A stretch of 64,000 nt of DNA, taken from contig NZ_VIGB01000003.1 in NCBI RefSeq assembly GCF_006636205.1, forward strand, positions 1-64,000, read 5' to 3'. Each line of letters begins with the position of its first letter. Positions within the stretch are counted from its first letter, which is position 1. The position numbers and the translations under genes are program-made. Origin of the DNA: Kitasatospora acidiphila. Its GTDB lineage: Bacteria > Actinomycetota > Actinomycetes > Streptomycetales > Streptomycetaceae. Positions 1 through 9,639 of this stretch are shown here, piece after piece. The notes beneath the pieces were generated by a model, which was not told the origin of the DNA, did not search any database, and saw only the letters and a program-made list of their open reading frames with translations.

Positions 1-1287
1 TCGGGGGCGGCGGTGGCGCCTGGGCGGCACACCACCGAGTTGCTGACCACGCTGTCCGAGGAGACCCGGCGGGAGATCGCGCTCACGCTGCAGTACCAGC
101 GCACCGGGCTGCGCTGCTCGGACCTGGAGCGGAAGACCTCCGTCGCGCTCACCGAACTGCCGTGTGGCTGGCGGGCGGAGGATGTGCGCCAGTTGTTCCA
201 CCTGGCCCTGGAGGGCGTGGATCCGGACCACCCGACCCAGCGCTGGGACGCGGAGGCCGAGACTTGCCTGCTGCTGCCGCTTGCCGCGCTGCGGGCGCTG
301 ACGCCGAGCGAGCGACTGGGTTTCCAGCCGCAGCTGCGCACTGTGCTGACGGTGGTCAACGCCACCGACGATCCAGGGACCGCGCAGGACCGCGCCCGGA
401 TCACCGATGAACTCCGCTCGCTGCTGCCCCCACTGCCTGCCGACGTGGATGCCCTGCTGCCGTTCACCGACCCGTACGGCGCTGCGGTGCGCCTGCGCAT
501 GGGCAGCACGGTGTACCAGCCGCAGACGCACCGGCTGCTGGAGCTGTGCGCCCGTGCGACCGGGGTCCGCCCGTCATACGAATGGCTCGGCCAGGCCGGC
601 GAGTTGCTCAGCTACCACACCGACCTGTGCGCCGCGCTGCGCGAGTTGCTGGCGGCCGCGGTGGTCGACGGCGCGGGCCCGGCCGCGTTCGGCATCTCCT
701 CCGGGCAACTGCTCGGCGCACTGGCCTGGGCCGCATGCGTGTCGCAGGACGCCAAGGCGATCACCCAGCTCCGACTGGCCGCATCCGGCTACGCCCGCTG
801 CGCCCTGGACGAACTCGACGCCGGCCCGGCCCACTTCCTTCGCGCCACCCTGGCCGCCCTCGCCGCGATGACCGGCGAGCCGGGGGCCGGCCAGCACCGG
901 CGTCTGCTCGCCGACCCGAAACCGGCCCCGCTGCGGCTGGCCCGGCAAGCCCTGACGGAACTGCGGGACCTGCCGGCCGGCTTCGACCCGCACGCGCTCA
1001 AGATCCCGGCCGGACCGTACACGGCAGTCTTCGAGACCGCGCCCACCGGCCGAGTGGAGCTGGTCTTCCGCAACGAACACGGCAAGACCCTGGCCGGCGT
1101 GCCGACCCGCGTCCGCGAGCGCCACCCGGCCCGCTACGCCGCGCTCCGATCCCAACTGGCCGTCCTGCGCCGAGCGTCCGACCGCTACCTCGGCACGCTC
1201 AACGAGTACTGGGTCGCCGGGCAACCGGTGCCGGCGAGCCGCTGGCTGGCCGGCTTCCAGGGCCAGCCGCCCTCGTTCCGATGGTGA
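1..1287 (+). CDS. Uncharacterised protein, 5' end outside window
   Basis: The reading frame is open from base 1, so the gene probably begins upstream; a GTG at 13 is the first possible start inside the window. About 424 residues are visible. The protein looks soluble, rich in Ala, Leu and Arg, with no signal peptide, membrane segment or motif that I recognise. Balanced composition and strong third-position GC support real coding. Its stop at 1285-1287 overlaps the ATG at 1281 of the next small gene, so the two are probably co-transcribed. I do not recognise the family and assign no function. Confidence 0.7.
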   Translation, partial: SGAAVAPGRHTTELLTTLSEETRREIALTLQYQRTGLRCSDLERKTSVALTELPCGWRAEDVRQLFHLALEGVDPDHPTQRWDAEAETCLLLPLAALRALTPSERLGFQPQLRTVLTVVNATDDPGTAQDRARITDELRSLLPPLPADVDALLPFTDPYGAAVRLRMGSTVYQPQTHRLLELCARATGVRPSYEWLGQAGELLSYHTDLCAALRELLAAAVVDGAGPAAFGISSGQLLGALAWAACVSQDAKAITQLRLAASGYARCALDELDAGPAHFLRATLAALAAMTGEPGAGQHRRLLADPKPAPLRLARQALTELRDLPAGFDPHALKIPAGPYTAVFETAPTGRVELVFRNEHGKTLAGVPTRVRERHPARYAALRSQLAVLRRASDRYLGTLNEYWVAGQPVPASRWLAGFQGQPPSFRW

Positions 1288-1546
1288 CCGCCCTGGTCTG
1301 GCAGGCCGAGTTGCCGTCAGGAACCGTGCTCGGTACAGCCTTTCAGCCGCGCAACAGCTCCACCTGGCTACTGCGCGACCTGGAGCAGGGGTTGCACGAA
1401 ATAGCCGACGACACACCGATCTCGCTCTGGCGCCGGGCGTTGGCGGGGCGGACCGCAAGCTGGCGGCGGCCTGGCGCACCGCGCTGGCCCGGCGGCGACT
1501 ACGGGAGCAGGCGGTGCCCCAGCTGGCGATCGAGGACGGGACCTGA
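1281..1546 (+). pseudogene. Small uncharacterised gene, frameshifted
   Basis: The ATG at 1281 overlaps the end of the preceding gene by 7 bases. The first ~55 residues (MVTALVWQAELPSG...) look genuine, then the frame breaks near 1445-1455 at a short G run. The other frame continues plausibly (ADRKLAAAWRTALARRR...) to a stop at 1544-1546. Restoring one G would give a protein of about 88 residues. No family is recognised. The close overlap suggests a partner of the upstream protein. The break may be a sequencing error. Confidence 0.5.
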
Positions 1547-1579
1547 TCGGACCATCAGACCGCATGGGACGATCGGTCG

Positions 1580-1975
1580 GTGACTCGACTCGTGAACCGT
1601 GACTGCTCCCTTGAGGAGCTTGAGCGCGACCGCTGGTCGACCCGGGCGGCCGGCGAAACCCGGCTGATGGCGACCGTGCGCGAGCTTCGGCGCAAACCGA
1701 TCGGCGACCTGACGGTCGAGGACATGCGACTGCTCATCAAGCAGGACGTGGGCCTTGCCGATCTCCTGCCGCTGGCGGTGGAGGTCCTTCGGGTCGACCC
1801 ACTGGCGGAAGGCGACATGTACGAGGCGATCTGCTGGCCGCCGTGCTCACCAGGGGTGCGGAGGTCTGGAGCGGATCCCCCGAACTCGGGTCGGAGGTCC
1901 GCTTGATCGTCTCGGAGTTGGCTGACGTGCCGCCTGCCCTGAAACGCGAGGTCGAGGGTTCCTTGGTCTGTACGA
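1580..1975 (+). pseudogene. CdiI-like immunity protein gene, frameshifted and truncated
   Basis: The GTG start at 1580 opens a protein whose first ~85 residues resemble the contact-dependent growth inhibition immunity family found in actinobacteria, with features such as LERDRW, LRRKPIGDLTVEDMRLLI and QDVGLADLLPLAVEVL followed by DPLAEGDMYE. These proteins normally neutralise a cognate toxin. Near 1830 one base is missing, after which the expected [19 protein letters not shown] continuation appears in the next frame. About 130 residues in, the sequence runs into an IS5-type transposase remnant at about 1976, so the C-terminus is lost. No toxin gene is visible beside it. The family call is from memory of motifs. 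Confidence 0.6.
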
Positions 1976-2208
1976 GAAGGTGCGCTCTACCGCCCACCGC
2001 TTGGGCTGGACCTGAAAGCCGCGCCGGCCGGGGTCCTTCCGGACGATCTCCAGGTCGCGGCCCAGGATCTGAGCGGCCCACTCGACCAGGCGGCCGGCGA
2101 AGCCCCGAGCGGCGAGCGGTCCGCGACGCCGCGCTGCGCGTGGTCGACGCAGGCACGGATCGCGGAGGCACTGCGCACCGCGGTGGAGTCGGCCCGTGAG
2201 GCCGGCAA
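1976..2208 (-). mobile_element. IS5-type transposase C-terminal remnant
   Basis: The minus strand encodes the characteristic end of an actinobacterial IS5-group DDE transposase: [20 protein letters not shown], then [10 protein letters not shown] and [11 protein letters not shown]. The N-terminal and central catalytic parts are absent and no inverted repeats or target duplication were found, so this is a relic. It sits exactly where the CdiI-like gene loses its 3' end, which suggests that insertion and later decay broke that gene. Confidence 0.7.
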
Positions 2209-2310
2209 CCGGCCCGCAGCCCGCCGGCCGGCCAGGACAGGCGGTGCCGTTTGTCAGGTCCTGCTGGACGTACCGCATCTCCCGCCGCCGTCGGGGGGGC
2301 CGGCACCGAC

Positions 2311-2700
2311 GACCCGGAGCCCGAGGTGCTGGCCACCGAGCTGCGGCCCGGCAGCGGCCAGGCCGTTTACTACCCGGCCTGGCCGCTCAACTCCCCAATA
2401 CCGCTGGTCGGTCCGGTGCCGCCGCCGGAGACCGCCGAGCGGATTGCCGGGAGCGGCGTCTTCGCGCTGGGCCTCTGCGGCGAGCTGAACCACATCCTCC
2501 CGCCGACGTAGTGGCAGGCCGCAGAGCAGCGGCTGACCGAAGCGAAGGTGGCGCACGAGCCGGTCACCTACCCCGGCGCCCGCCACGGCATCACCTGCGC
2601 CGACCGGCCCGCCGACCACGACCCCGCCCGTGCCGAGGATGCCTGGCAGCGGGTGCACCGGGTGCTGGCCGAGCACCTGTGGCCCGCCGGCGCTCCAGCC
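2311..2700 (+). pseudogene. Dienelactone hydrolase C-terminal remnant with internal stop
   Basis: The plus strand shows the C-terminal half of a dienelactone hydrolase-type alpha/beta hydrolase. A stretch ending GLCGELNHILPPT stops at a TAG at 2509-2511, and the same frame continues with WQAAEQRLTEAKVAHEPVTY and YPGARHGITCADRP, the usual region around the catalytic His of this family. The Cys nucleophile region is missing upstream. The family hydrolyses lactones or esters in aromatic degradation. With a missing N-terminus and an internal stop this copy should be inactive. Confidence 0.6.
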
Positions 2701-2772
2701 CCGCGCGGGCGGGGACGTACACCGACCCACACCGGCGCGGGGCTGGAGCGCTGGACGGCCGGAAGCCTCGGG

Positions 2773-3485
2773 TTATCCGATGGGCATTCGCTGCTTCCGC
2801 CAGCGGACCTGGTGGAAGATCGGTTCGACGGCGACGACGCAGAACGCGTGCATGGGCTGGTCCGTGCCCCCGGGGTCGAAGAAGCCGACCATGTCGCCGA
2901 GGAAGCTTTCGCCGTGCCGATGGACGCGAGGGTCTTGGGCGACGCGGTCGCCGACGTCGGTGAGCCAGTCGCCCATCCAGAACGGAAGCTCAGCACGGGC
3001 GGTGATGACGATCGTCGCGGCGTGCTCGGCGAAGCGGGCGGGGTGGCGATCGGCTCGGCGACGGACGTCGTCGGGACGGTCGGGAGATCGTGCCGCTGGG
3101 GCGGTCACCCTCAAGGGTGCCGAGGCGCGGCGCATCCGGTGCCGCAGATCCGGCCAGTCGGAAGGCCGCAGTCCCGTGTCCTCACGGCCAGGAGCACAGG
3201 CAGCGGATGGATGTCGCCACCGGCGGAGGCCATCGGTTGGGCGCCCGGCGGGACCGGGAGGTGAATCGCGCTGTGCGAACTCGTCGCGGCGACGCGGAAC
3301 AGAGCGCCGAGCCGAAGGAGATCGGCGCGGCTGGCGTTCAGATACCCGACTTGGTCGTTGGGCGGGTGGACGAAAGTGTTGCGGAGCATGGGACCGGCGC
3401 TCAGGATCCGGCAGAGCCCGGATCCCGAATCGGCAACATGATGGCTCGTCACCCGCAACCGCATCCGGCCGTCGCCAACCCCCAT
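2773..3485 (-). pseudogene. Uncharacterised gene, probably frameshifted
   Basis: Two minus-strand segments look coding but lie in different frames. The first (from 3485) includes RNTFVHPPNDQVGYLNASRA and LRLGALFRVAATSSHSAIHL. The second includes AELPFWMGDWLTDVGDRVAQ, DMVGFFDPGGTDQPMHAFCV and VEPIFHQVRW and ends at 2773. They probably formed one protein of about 220-240 residues, with the frame break somewhere around 3110-3200. I do not recognise the family. Residue composition in both pieces is balanced rather than the Arg/Pro/Ala-rich pattern of antisense frames. Bases 3486-3757 show nothing further. Confidence 0.45.
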
Positions 3486-3757
3486 GCGCCAAGTACAACA
3501 CGCGCGCCAGTGCCCTCAAACTCCTTTTGCGAACGGACCCGTCGGCACCGGAGCGAACCCACGAAGTCCGCCAACCGCAACTGCAAGAAGGGGACTTCAC
3601 GTACCGACTCGTCCTCGTACCGGACCGATGCCGTCGGGTCGGACCTTCGCCGTCCCCGCCAAGGCAACCAGGCACGCAGAAGAGCCGGAGGCCGACGGGA
3701 AGCTGACGGCGGCCAGGGGCGCTGACAGCGGATCAGGCACACCAGGCCGGACCATGA

Positions 3758-4533
3758 TCACGCACGCCCGCGCAGCCGACGCCAGAACGCCCGGGCCTCG
3801 GCCACCGGGTCCCACGGCCCGCCGCGGCCACGGGTGAGCGGGTAGCAGGCCAGGCCCAGCAGCGCGGCGGTGAAGTGGCCGACGCTGGTGAAGTCCCGGT
3901 TCTGCAGCATCGCGACGCCGTAGAACAGCAGCAAGCAAGTGACGTACGCGTACCGCCACGGCGCGGTGAGCAGGTAGGTGAGCACGCCCTCCGCACCGGC
4001 CAGCGCGTAGCTGACGCCGTAGTCCAGGGTGTACCGGGCGCTCTGCGGCGCGTGCCCGTGCTGGATCGCCCAGTACAGCACGCCCTCGCTGAGGTACGTC
4101 GCGCCGACGTGCGCGATGACGATCACGGCCAGCCAGCGGGCGGTGCCCAGTCGGCGCTCGACCGGGACGTGGACCAGGTTGTACAGCACGAAGTAGGAGA
4201 ACCAGCCGCCCCCGCGATCCAGAACGCGCTGCTGATCAGCACCCGGACGGGTGACACCGCGAGGTAGTGCAGATTGGTCGAGCGCTGCTCCAGGATCCGG
4301 TCGGCGGTCTGCGGCGAGACGTGCCGCAGCACCACACTGTGCGCGAACAGCACGGCCAGCCAGATGTACGTGCCCGGGGCCCGGCGGATGTACGCCCAGC
4401 ACCACCGGGCAACGCTGGCCCAGCGGGCGGCGCGGGCAGTCTGCATCCGCTCAGCTTGCCCCGCCGACCGCGTGTCCACGCCCGCCGGTGCGCCGAACGG
4501 GTGAGCCTGGGTATTGGCCGCATCCATCGTCAA
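3758..4533 (-). pseudogene. Rhomboid-like membrane protein gene, frameshifted
   Basis: Reading from an ATG at 4533, about 110 residues are in one frame (including WCWAYIRRAPGTYIWLAVLF and RVLISSAFWIAG). After a one-base indel in a G run near 4205 the rest follows in another frame (WFSYFVLYNLVHVPVERRLG to the stop at 3758). The joined product is about 257 residues with around six hydrophobic segments, like actinobacterial rhomboid-like proteins. A GVSYAL stretch and a later SVGHFTAALLGL stretch match the usual places of the rhomboid Ser (GxS) and His, so an intramembrane serine protease is plausible. The single break in a homopolymer could be a sequencing error. Confidence 0.6.
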
Positions 4534-4756
4534 GCAGGCTTACGGCGACGAGCGGGGCGCCCAGATGGAGGCGTCTCGCGCGCTCGGCGTCACCCGCATG
4601 CACACCCCGCCGGGCCGGCTCTGCGGGGCGGGCATGCGGGACAGGTCGGTCGGCCAAGGTGTCGTGGGGCTCTGCTGGTGGCTACCCGCCTGGGACGCCG
4701 CAGCCTGCACAGCGACAGTGCAGCACTGAAGCTGCGGAGGCGATGCACGTGGGCGG

Positions 4757-6099
4757 TCACTGAGCGGCGGCGCGGGAGTCCCGGAGATGGAACTCGATGG
4801 AGCGGTACAGGCTCAGCGCGTCCTGCGGCTCGTCGGCCCGGCAGGCGACCCGGCGGATCAGCACGACCGAGTCCAGCTTGACGCCCTCGCGGGCCAGCAC
4901 GAACAGGAGGGTGAGGAAGGCGGCGCGGGCGTTGCCGTCATCGAACGGGTGGAAGAAGCAGACGTCCAAGTGGGCCCGGGCGGCCCGGGCGGCGAGAGGC
5001 AGCGGACCGGTTGCGGCCTGAGCCAGGCAGGCATCCAGGCGGGCGCGGGTGTCGGGGCCGATCCCGTAGCGCTCCGCGCCGCCTTTGGCGAAGGCGGGCA
5101 GGGTCCGCAGCGCCGGTACGTCGGGCGTGCCCAGCACGTGCTGCTGCCAGCGGCGCAGCAGCTCGAAGTCGAGTACGGCGCCGCGCGCGGCATCGGCCCG
5201 CACCAGCTCGAGGGCAGCGAGCAGGCCGGCGGCGCGCGCCGGGTCGATGGCGGCGTCGAAGGAGCGGATGTCCTCCGCCGCACCGTCGCGGGCGGCGGTC
5301 ACCGGTCCCTGCTCGCCGCCGTCCGGCCACGGCACGTTCTCACGCACCGACAGCCAGCGCTCCAGGTGGTCCGGGAGCCCGGCCGGGCGGGTGGAGGCGA
5401 CAGCAGCTCCGGTCGCAGGGCGCCGGCAAGGTGTTCGGCGACGTCGTCCACCAGGACGGTGTCCGGCCCGGTCCAGCTCCTGAACCGGCCGCCGACCGCC
5501 TGTTGCACCAGCCGCTCGGCGAGCACGGGGGCGACGCCCCAGTAGGTGAGGAACCAGCCGAGCACCTGCCGGCAGTGCCCGTACCAGCCGCTTTCGGCAC
5601 CCGTGCGGTCGGACACCTGCAGGATCAGGTTACGGGCGGCACGCTCCCAGAGGATCCGGTCCTCGGCGAGGGTCGCCGGGTCCAGCGGGTAGACCTCGAA
5701 CCACCCCGCCAAGCTCTCCAGCCACTCACGCCACTCGCACAGCCCCGCAACCACCGTGGCCAGGGTCTGCTCAGGGGTGGTGATCGAGTGCGAGCCGCAA
5801 CACCAGCTGCCGACCGGCCCGCCGTCGAAGTCCCCCTCGCCGAGCGACCAACGCCACCCGGCCGCCCACCGACCGTAGTGCTCCATCAGGACCTGTGACA
5901 TGGCGTCAGCCCAAGGCCTGGCCACCTCCCACGCCCAGTTGCGCTTGGTCGGATCGAAGGCGGGGTCCTCCCGAGACGGTACCCGTTGCGCCGGGCCGAG
6001 CGAGTGGACCACCTGCGCCGCCGCCGCGGGGTCGAAAGGGTGCCGGGCGGGATCCACTTCGTCCCAGGCCAGGTTCGAGGGGGCGAGCGTCATGAACAC
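4757..6099 (-). pseudogene. Fic-family protein gene with one frameshift
   Basis: The ATG at 6099 opens about 240 residues without a recognised domain (starting MFMTLAPSNLAWDEVDPARH). A one-base indel near 5370-5395 then moves the frame, and the continuation LPDHLERWLSVRENVPWPDG leads into a Fic domain ending at 4757. The Fic signature HPFDDGNAR is intact, with the catalytic His, the phosphate-binding GN and the Arg. Fic domains usually transfer AMP or another nucleotide group to protein side chains. Joined length is about 445 residues. An ADP-ribosylglycohydrolase-family gene starts about 200 bases away on the other strand. If the indel is an artefact, this is an intact enzyme. Confidence 0.7.
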
Positions 6100-6298
6100 C
6101 GCGTCAGGGTGCCACAGGGACCGCAGGCACGAGCAATGCCTTTTTCCGTCGGGGCCGCAACCAGGCGGCGGACCGCCGCCGTCACCCGCAGCGCCCGATT
6201 CGCCGATGCTGCCGATAATCCAGGGACAGCAGACCCCGCGCCAGGCGAGAGTGTCGGGTTTGCCCGTTCACGTTGGGGCACCTGACGGAAAACAGCTG

Positions 6299-7255
6299 GT
6301 GGCTGCCCCGCCCGCACCCGCACAATCGGGCCGCAGGCCAACCCGACCCGGAGACTCCAATGCCCATCCCCGTCACTCCCCCGCGCTCGACAGTCTGCAC
6401 GGGCTGGTCCTCGGCGACGCGTTCGGCGACCAGTGGCTCGCGCTGTCGGTCGACGAGGCGCAAGCGCGGTACGCCGCACGGGAGTTGTGCCCCGCGCCGT
6501 GGGGTTGGACCGACGACTCGGCGATGGCCCTGGTGCTGGTGCGCCACCTGGCCGAGTACGGGGAGGTCCACCAGGACGTGCTGGCCCGCGGGTTCGCTGC
6601 CGGGTACGCCGCCGACCCCGAGCGCGGGTACGGGCCGTCGATGCACCGGGTACTCCGTGCGATCGGAGAGGGCGGCGACTGGCGGGCCGTCACCTCGGAG
6701 CTGTTCGGCGGGCAGGGCTCGCACGGCAACGGGGCCGCGATGCGGGTAGCACCGCTGGGGGCTTGGCTCGCGGCCGACCTGGACCGGGTCGCCGAGCAGG
6801 CCCGGCTCTCGGCGGAGACCACGCACTTCCACGTGGAGGCGGCCGCCGGGGCCGTGGCCGTCGCGCTCGCGGCAGCCCTGGCAGCCCGGAGCCGAGGGAC
6901 GGCGGCGCCCGAACGGCCCGACTTCCTGCTTCAAGTCGCCGAGTTGCTGCCGGACGGCGATGTGCGGTCCGGGTTGCGGATCGCCGCTCGGATGCCGGCC
7001 GGCACGAGCGTGCGGCACGCTGCCGCGGTACTCGGATCGGGCTACCGACTGTCAGCGCCGGACACCGTGCCGTTCGCGCTGTGGGCGGCGGCCGGGCATC
7101 TTGACGACCTGCCGGAGGCGATCTGGACCTGCCTCGGCGGCTGGGGCGACACCGACACCACCTGCGCGATCACCGCCGGGGTGGTCGCCGCCAGGACCGG
7201 GCTCGGCGGTGTGCCGGAGCACTGGCTGACGGCGCGTGAGACGTTTCCGGTCTGA
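6299..7255 (+). CDS. ADP-ribosylglycohydrolase family protein
   Basis: The protein shows family hallmarks: an N-terminal SLHGLVLGDAFGDQW, the metal-binding WTDDSAMALVLV, and near the C-terminus the second metal motif GGWGDTDTTCAITAGVVAA. Members remove ADP-ribose from proteins or small molecules using two Mg ions. The start is uncertain: no in-frame ATG lies near residue SLHG, and GTG at 6299 is my choice (318 residues); the ATG at 6360 is out of frame. It is divergent from the Fic-family gene, which suggests linked control. Family assignment is firm; substrate is unknown. Confidence 0.85.
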   Translation: MAAPPAPAQSGRRPTRPGDSNAHPRHSPALDSLHGLVLGDAFGDQWLALSVDEAQARYAARELCPAPWGWTDDSAMALVLVRHLAEYGEVHQDVLARGFAAGYAADPERGYGPSMHRVLRAIGEGGDWRAVTSELFGGQGSHGNGAAMRVAPLGAWLAADLDRVAEQARLSAETTHFHVEAAAGAVAVALAAALAARSRGTAAPERPDFLLQVAELLPDGDVRSGLRIAARMPAGTSVRHAAAVLGSGYRLSAPDTVPFALWAAAGHLDDLPEAIWTCLGGWGDTDTTCAITAGVVAARTGLGGVPEHWLTARETFPV

Positions 7256-7344
7256 AGTCGCAGGGAGCACACCGCGCCGCGCGGCGACAGGTCGTGGGGC
7301 AGGTAGTCCCCTTGGCAAAGAAGGTGCCGGTGCCAACGGGAACC

Positions 7345-7707
7345 TCAGCCAGGCGATGGATCGGCTGCGGAACCGGGGTTGACTCCCCCGTCATGTCCTT
7401 CAAATCCTTCGAGCTGGTGGATCAGGGTCCTGAGCGTCGTGATCTCGTCGTGCAGGGCCTTCTTGCCGGCCTTGGTCAGCTGGATCCAGGTGCGGGCGCG
7501 CTTGCCCTCGTAACCCTTGTCGATCGTGACCAGACCGGCCTTCTCCAGGACGCCGAGGTGCTGGGAGAGGTTGCCGGCGGTGAGACCGAGCGTGCTGCGC
7601 AGGAAGGTGAACTCCACCCGCCGGGCCTGCTTGGCCACCGCGAGGATGCCCAGGCGGACGCGCTGGTGCACGACATCGTCGAGGCTGCTGGTGGGGTGCT
7701 CGGTCAT
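7345..7707 (-). CDS. Winged-helix transcriptional regulator
   Basis: This 120-residue protein has a single winged-helix domain of the MarR/PadR-like HTH_34 type: VHQRVRLGILAVAKQARRVE, then LRSTLGLTAGNLSQHLGVLE as the recognition helix region, and a basic wing (GYEGKRARTWIQLTKAGKKA). Its ATG at 7707 overlaps the stop of the upstream membrane-protein gene (ATGA), so translation is probably coupled. Such regulators often repress their own operon. A palindrome in front of the membrane gene is a good candidate operator. The start at MTEHPTSS fits the overlap better than longer upstream starts. Confidence 0.85.
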   Translation of the reverse strand: MTEHPTSSLDDVVHQRVRLGILAVAKQARRVEFTFLRSTLGLTAGNLSQHLGVLEKAGLVTIDKGYEGKRARTWIQLTKAGKKALHDEITTLRTLIHQLEGFEGHDGGVNPGSAADPSPG

Positions 7708-8396
7708 CCGGCCGACCGCCCCTGGGCCCGGTGCAGCAGACCGAGGACCACGCCGCCGAGCAGAAGCACGCCGCCTTGCAGCAGCAGGCTCGGGAGGAAG
7801 GCCCACGGTGACGGGTCAGGACGGACACCGGAGCCGAGCATGGTGAGCAGGTACCCGCAGGTGACGGCGAGAAGCGGCCAGCTGCGCTCGATCCGGGCGA
7901 GCAGCAGCAACGCCAGACCGATCGTGCCGGCCGGGCTCACCACGGTGTCGGCGAACAGGGAGAACGGCCCCGGCCCGTGCAGCTCGGCGACGAACCCCGG
8001 GTGGGCCGCCGTCCACGCCTCGTCGGCGGCCATGAGCAAGGCGAGGGCGATACCCAGCGCCAGGTACGGCTGGATCCGGGTACCCAGGCCAAGCCTGGCG
8101 GAACGACGGAGGTAGAACCAGCTGATCGCGACATAGGCGAGCAGCAGCGCCACCGGCCAGTACCACATCGCAGGGGGCAGGGAGTTGACGCAGATCCCTC
8201 CCAGGCCGCCGTGGGCCGTATCGCAGGGGCCCTGGCCGTATCGGACGATCGGTGCCGCGGCGAACCTCACGGCGGCGAAGACCAGGAGCGGGAACCAGGC
8301 GCCGCGTTGCTCACGGCGGACACGGTGGACCAGAGCCCCGGTCATTGCCAGGAGGTGCCGGGGGTCACTTGAGGACGGAACGGGTTGAGTCGCCAT
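7704..8396 (-). CDS. Multi-pass membrane protein, coupled to regulator
   Basis: From ATG 8396 (MATQPVPSSSD) the product is about 230 residues. It has roughly five or six hydrophobic segments, for example MWYWPVALLLAYVAISWFYL, IQPYLALGIALALLMAADEA and LLAVTCGYLLTMLG, and no enzyme motif that I recognise. It is the first gene of a two-gene unit with the winged-helix regulator, sharing an ATGA overlap. Proteins like this often accompany small repressors in Streptomyces; its role is unknown. A longer frame upstream lacks a better start. Confidence 0.75.
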   Translation of the reverse strand: MATQPVPSSSDPRHLLAMTGALVHRVRREQRGAWFPLLVFAAVRFAAAPIVRYGQGPCDTAHGGLGGICVNSLPPAMWYWPVALLLAYVAISWFYLRRSARLGLGTRIQPYLALGIALALLMAADEAWTAAHPGFVAELHGPGPFSLFADTVVSPAGTIGLALLLLARIERSWPLLAVTCGYLLTMLGSGVRPDPSPWAFLPSLLLQGGVLLLGGVVLGLLHRAQGRSAG

Positions 8397-8404
8397 GAGG
8401 TCAA

Positions 8405-8421
8405 GGTTTGCATCACAAACC
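8405..8421. promoter_or_regulatory. Inverted repeat, candidate operator
   Basis: GGTTTG and CAAACC are perfect 6-base arms with a 5-base spacer, only 9 bases upstream of the membrane-protein start codon at 8396. The position would let a bound regulator block transcription or translation initiation of the two-gene unit. The winged-helix protein encoded by the second gene is the obvious candidate ligand. This is inference from position and symmetry. Confidence 0.5.
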
Positions 8422-8597
8422 AGTTGTGTCCAGAGACTGGTCGGTGAAGTGCCCATAGGGGCAGGTGGGTTGTCCCGCAGTCCTCGCGTCGAGCGGCGTC
8501 CACTGGTGGGAGGTTGCGCGGGGGTTTTGGGCGGGCTTGGGTGAACGGGCCCTGGTGGCCATGCCCGCTGTCGGGGTGGCGTATGCGGGGTGGGGGT

Positions 8598-9401
8598 TCA
8601 GTGCTCCTGGGCCGTCGGGCGCACCAGGATTTCGTTGATCGCGGCGTGTGGGGGCTGGGTGACCATGAAGACGATGGAGCGGGCGATGTCCTCCGCCCGC
8701 AGCCAAAGCTCCTGCGCCATGCCGCGAGCCGAGGCAAGTCCGGGACCGGTTGCCATGTGCGTCGAGGTCAGCCCCGGTTCGATCACGCCGACCCGCACAC
8801 CGCGCCGGGTCACCTCCTGGCGCAAGACCTCGCTGAACGCGCACACCGCGTGCTTCGTTGCCGAGTACACGCCGTTGCCGCGGCGCACCGCACGGCCGGC
8901 AGCCGAGCTGACGTTGACCAGGTCGGCGACCTTGCGGGGGCCGCCCGCCGCAGCACGCAGCAGATGCGGCAGCGCCGCCTGCGACAGGTGCAAGACAGCC
9001 GTCAGATTGAGGTCGACCATCCGGTCGACGTCCTCGGCGGCAACCTCCTCGACAGTCCCCATCGCGACGTAACCGGCGTTGTTCACCAGCACGTCCAGTC
9101 GCCCCAAGCGCTCGGCGACCTCCTCGACGACGGCCCGGGTTTGCACCCTGTCGCGCAGATCAGCGCTGATAACGGCGCACGAGCCTTCATGGCCCCGGAT
9201 CGTGGCTGCCAGTTCCTCCAGCCGTTCGGTGCTGCGGGCCACCAGCGCCACTGCCGCCCCCTCCCGGGCCAGCGCCAGGGCAGTGGCGGCCCCGATGCCG
9301 CTGGACGCACCCGTCACCAGCGCGACGCACCCTGACAGCGCCGTGCCGCTTTCAGCTTCGGAGTTCCCCGCCCTTCCGGTGTTCGCACCCGCGAGATCCA
9401 T
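8598..9401 (-). CDS. SDR family NAD(P)-dependent oxidoreductase
   Basis: A classical short-chain dehydrogenase of about 267 residues. It shows the cofactor motif TGASSGIG near residue 30, the NNAG motif, NVSSAAG with the catalytic Ser, and YSATK with the catalytic Tyr and Lys. The C-terminal half (VIEPGLTSTHMATGPG) matches the usual substrate loop. It would oxidise or reduce a small alcohol or ketone. I chose the ATG at 9401 (MDLAGANTG); another ATG lies five codons upstream. It stands alone, and the substrate cannot be told from sequence. Confidence 0.9.
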   Translation of the reverse strand: MDLAGANTGRAGNSEAESGTALSGCVALVTGASSGIGAATALALAREGAAVALVARSTERLEELAATIRGHEGSCAVISADLRDRVQTRAVVEEVAERLGRLDVLVNNAGYVAMGTVEEVAAEDVDRMVDLNLTAVLHLSQAALPHLLRAAAGGPRKVADLVNVSSAAGRAVRRGNGVYSATKHAVCAFSEVLRQEVTRRGVRVGVIEPGLTSTHMATGPGLASARGMAQELWLRAEDIARSIVFMVTQPPHAAINEILVRPTAQEH

Positions 9402-9639
9402 GCTGCCAGCCTGCACCAGGCGACCCCGGACCGCCTGCCGGACAGCCGCCCGGGGCGGGGCGGTGATCTCGGCGACGGCGGCGAGTCGCCGATCGAGGAG
9501 GCGTCAACGGGCCGCGGCCAGGGCCTACTTGAAGGCTTCGCGGTGTGCGTGCAGGGTGGCCGGCCTAGCCGGGGACGGGTCGGCGACTGCCCGTAAATTG
9601 TGTGGCCCGGGGTGCGACTGTGGCGCTAGCCTCCCAGGC

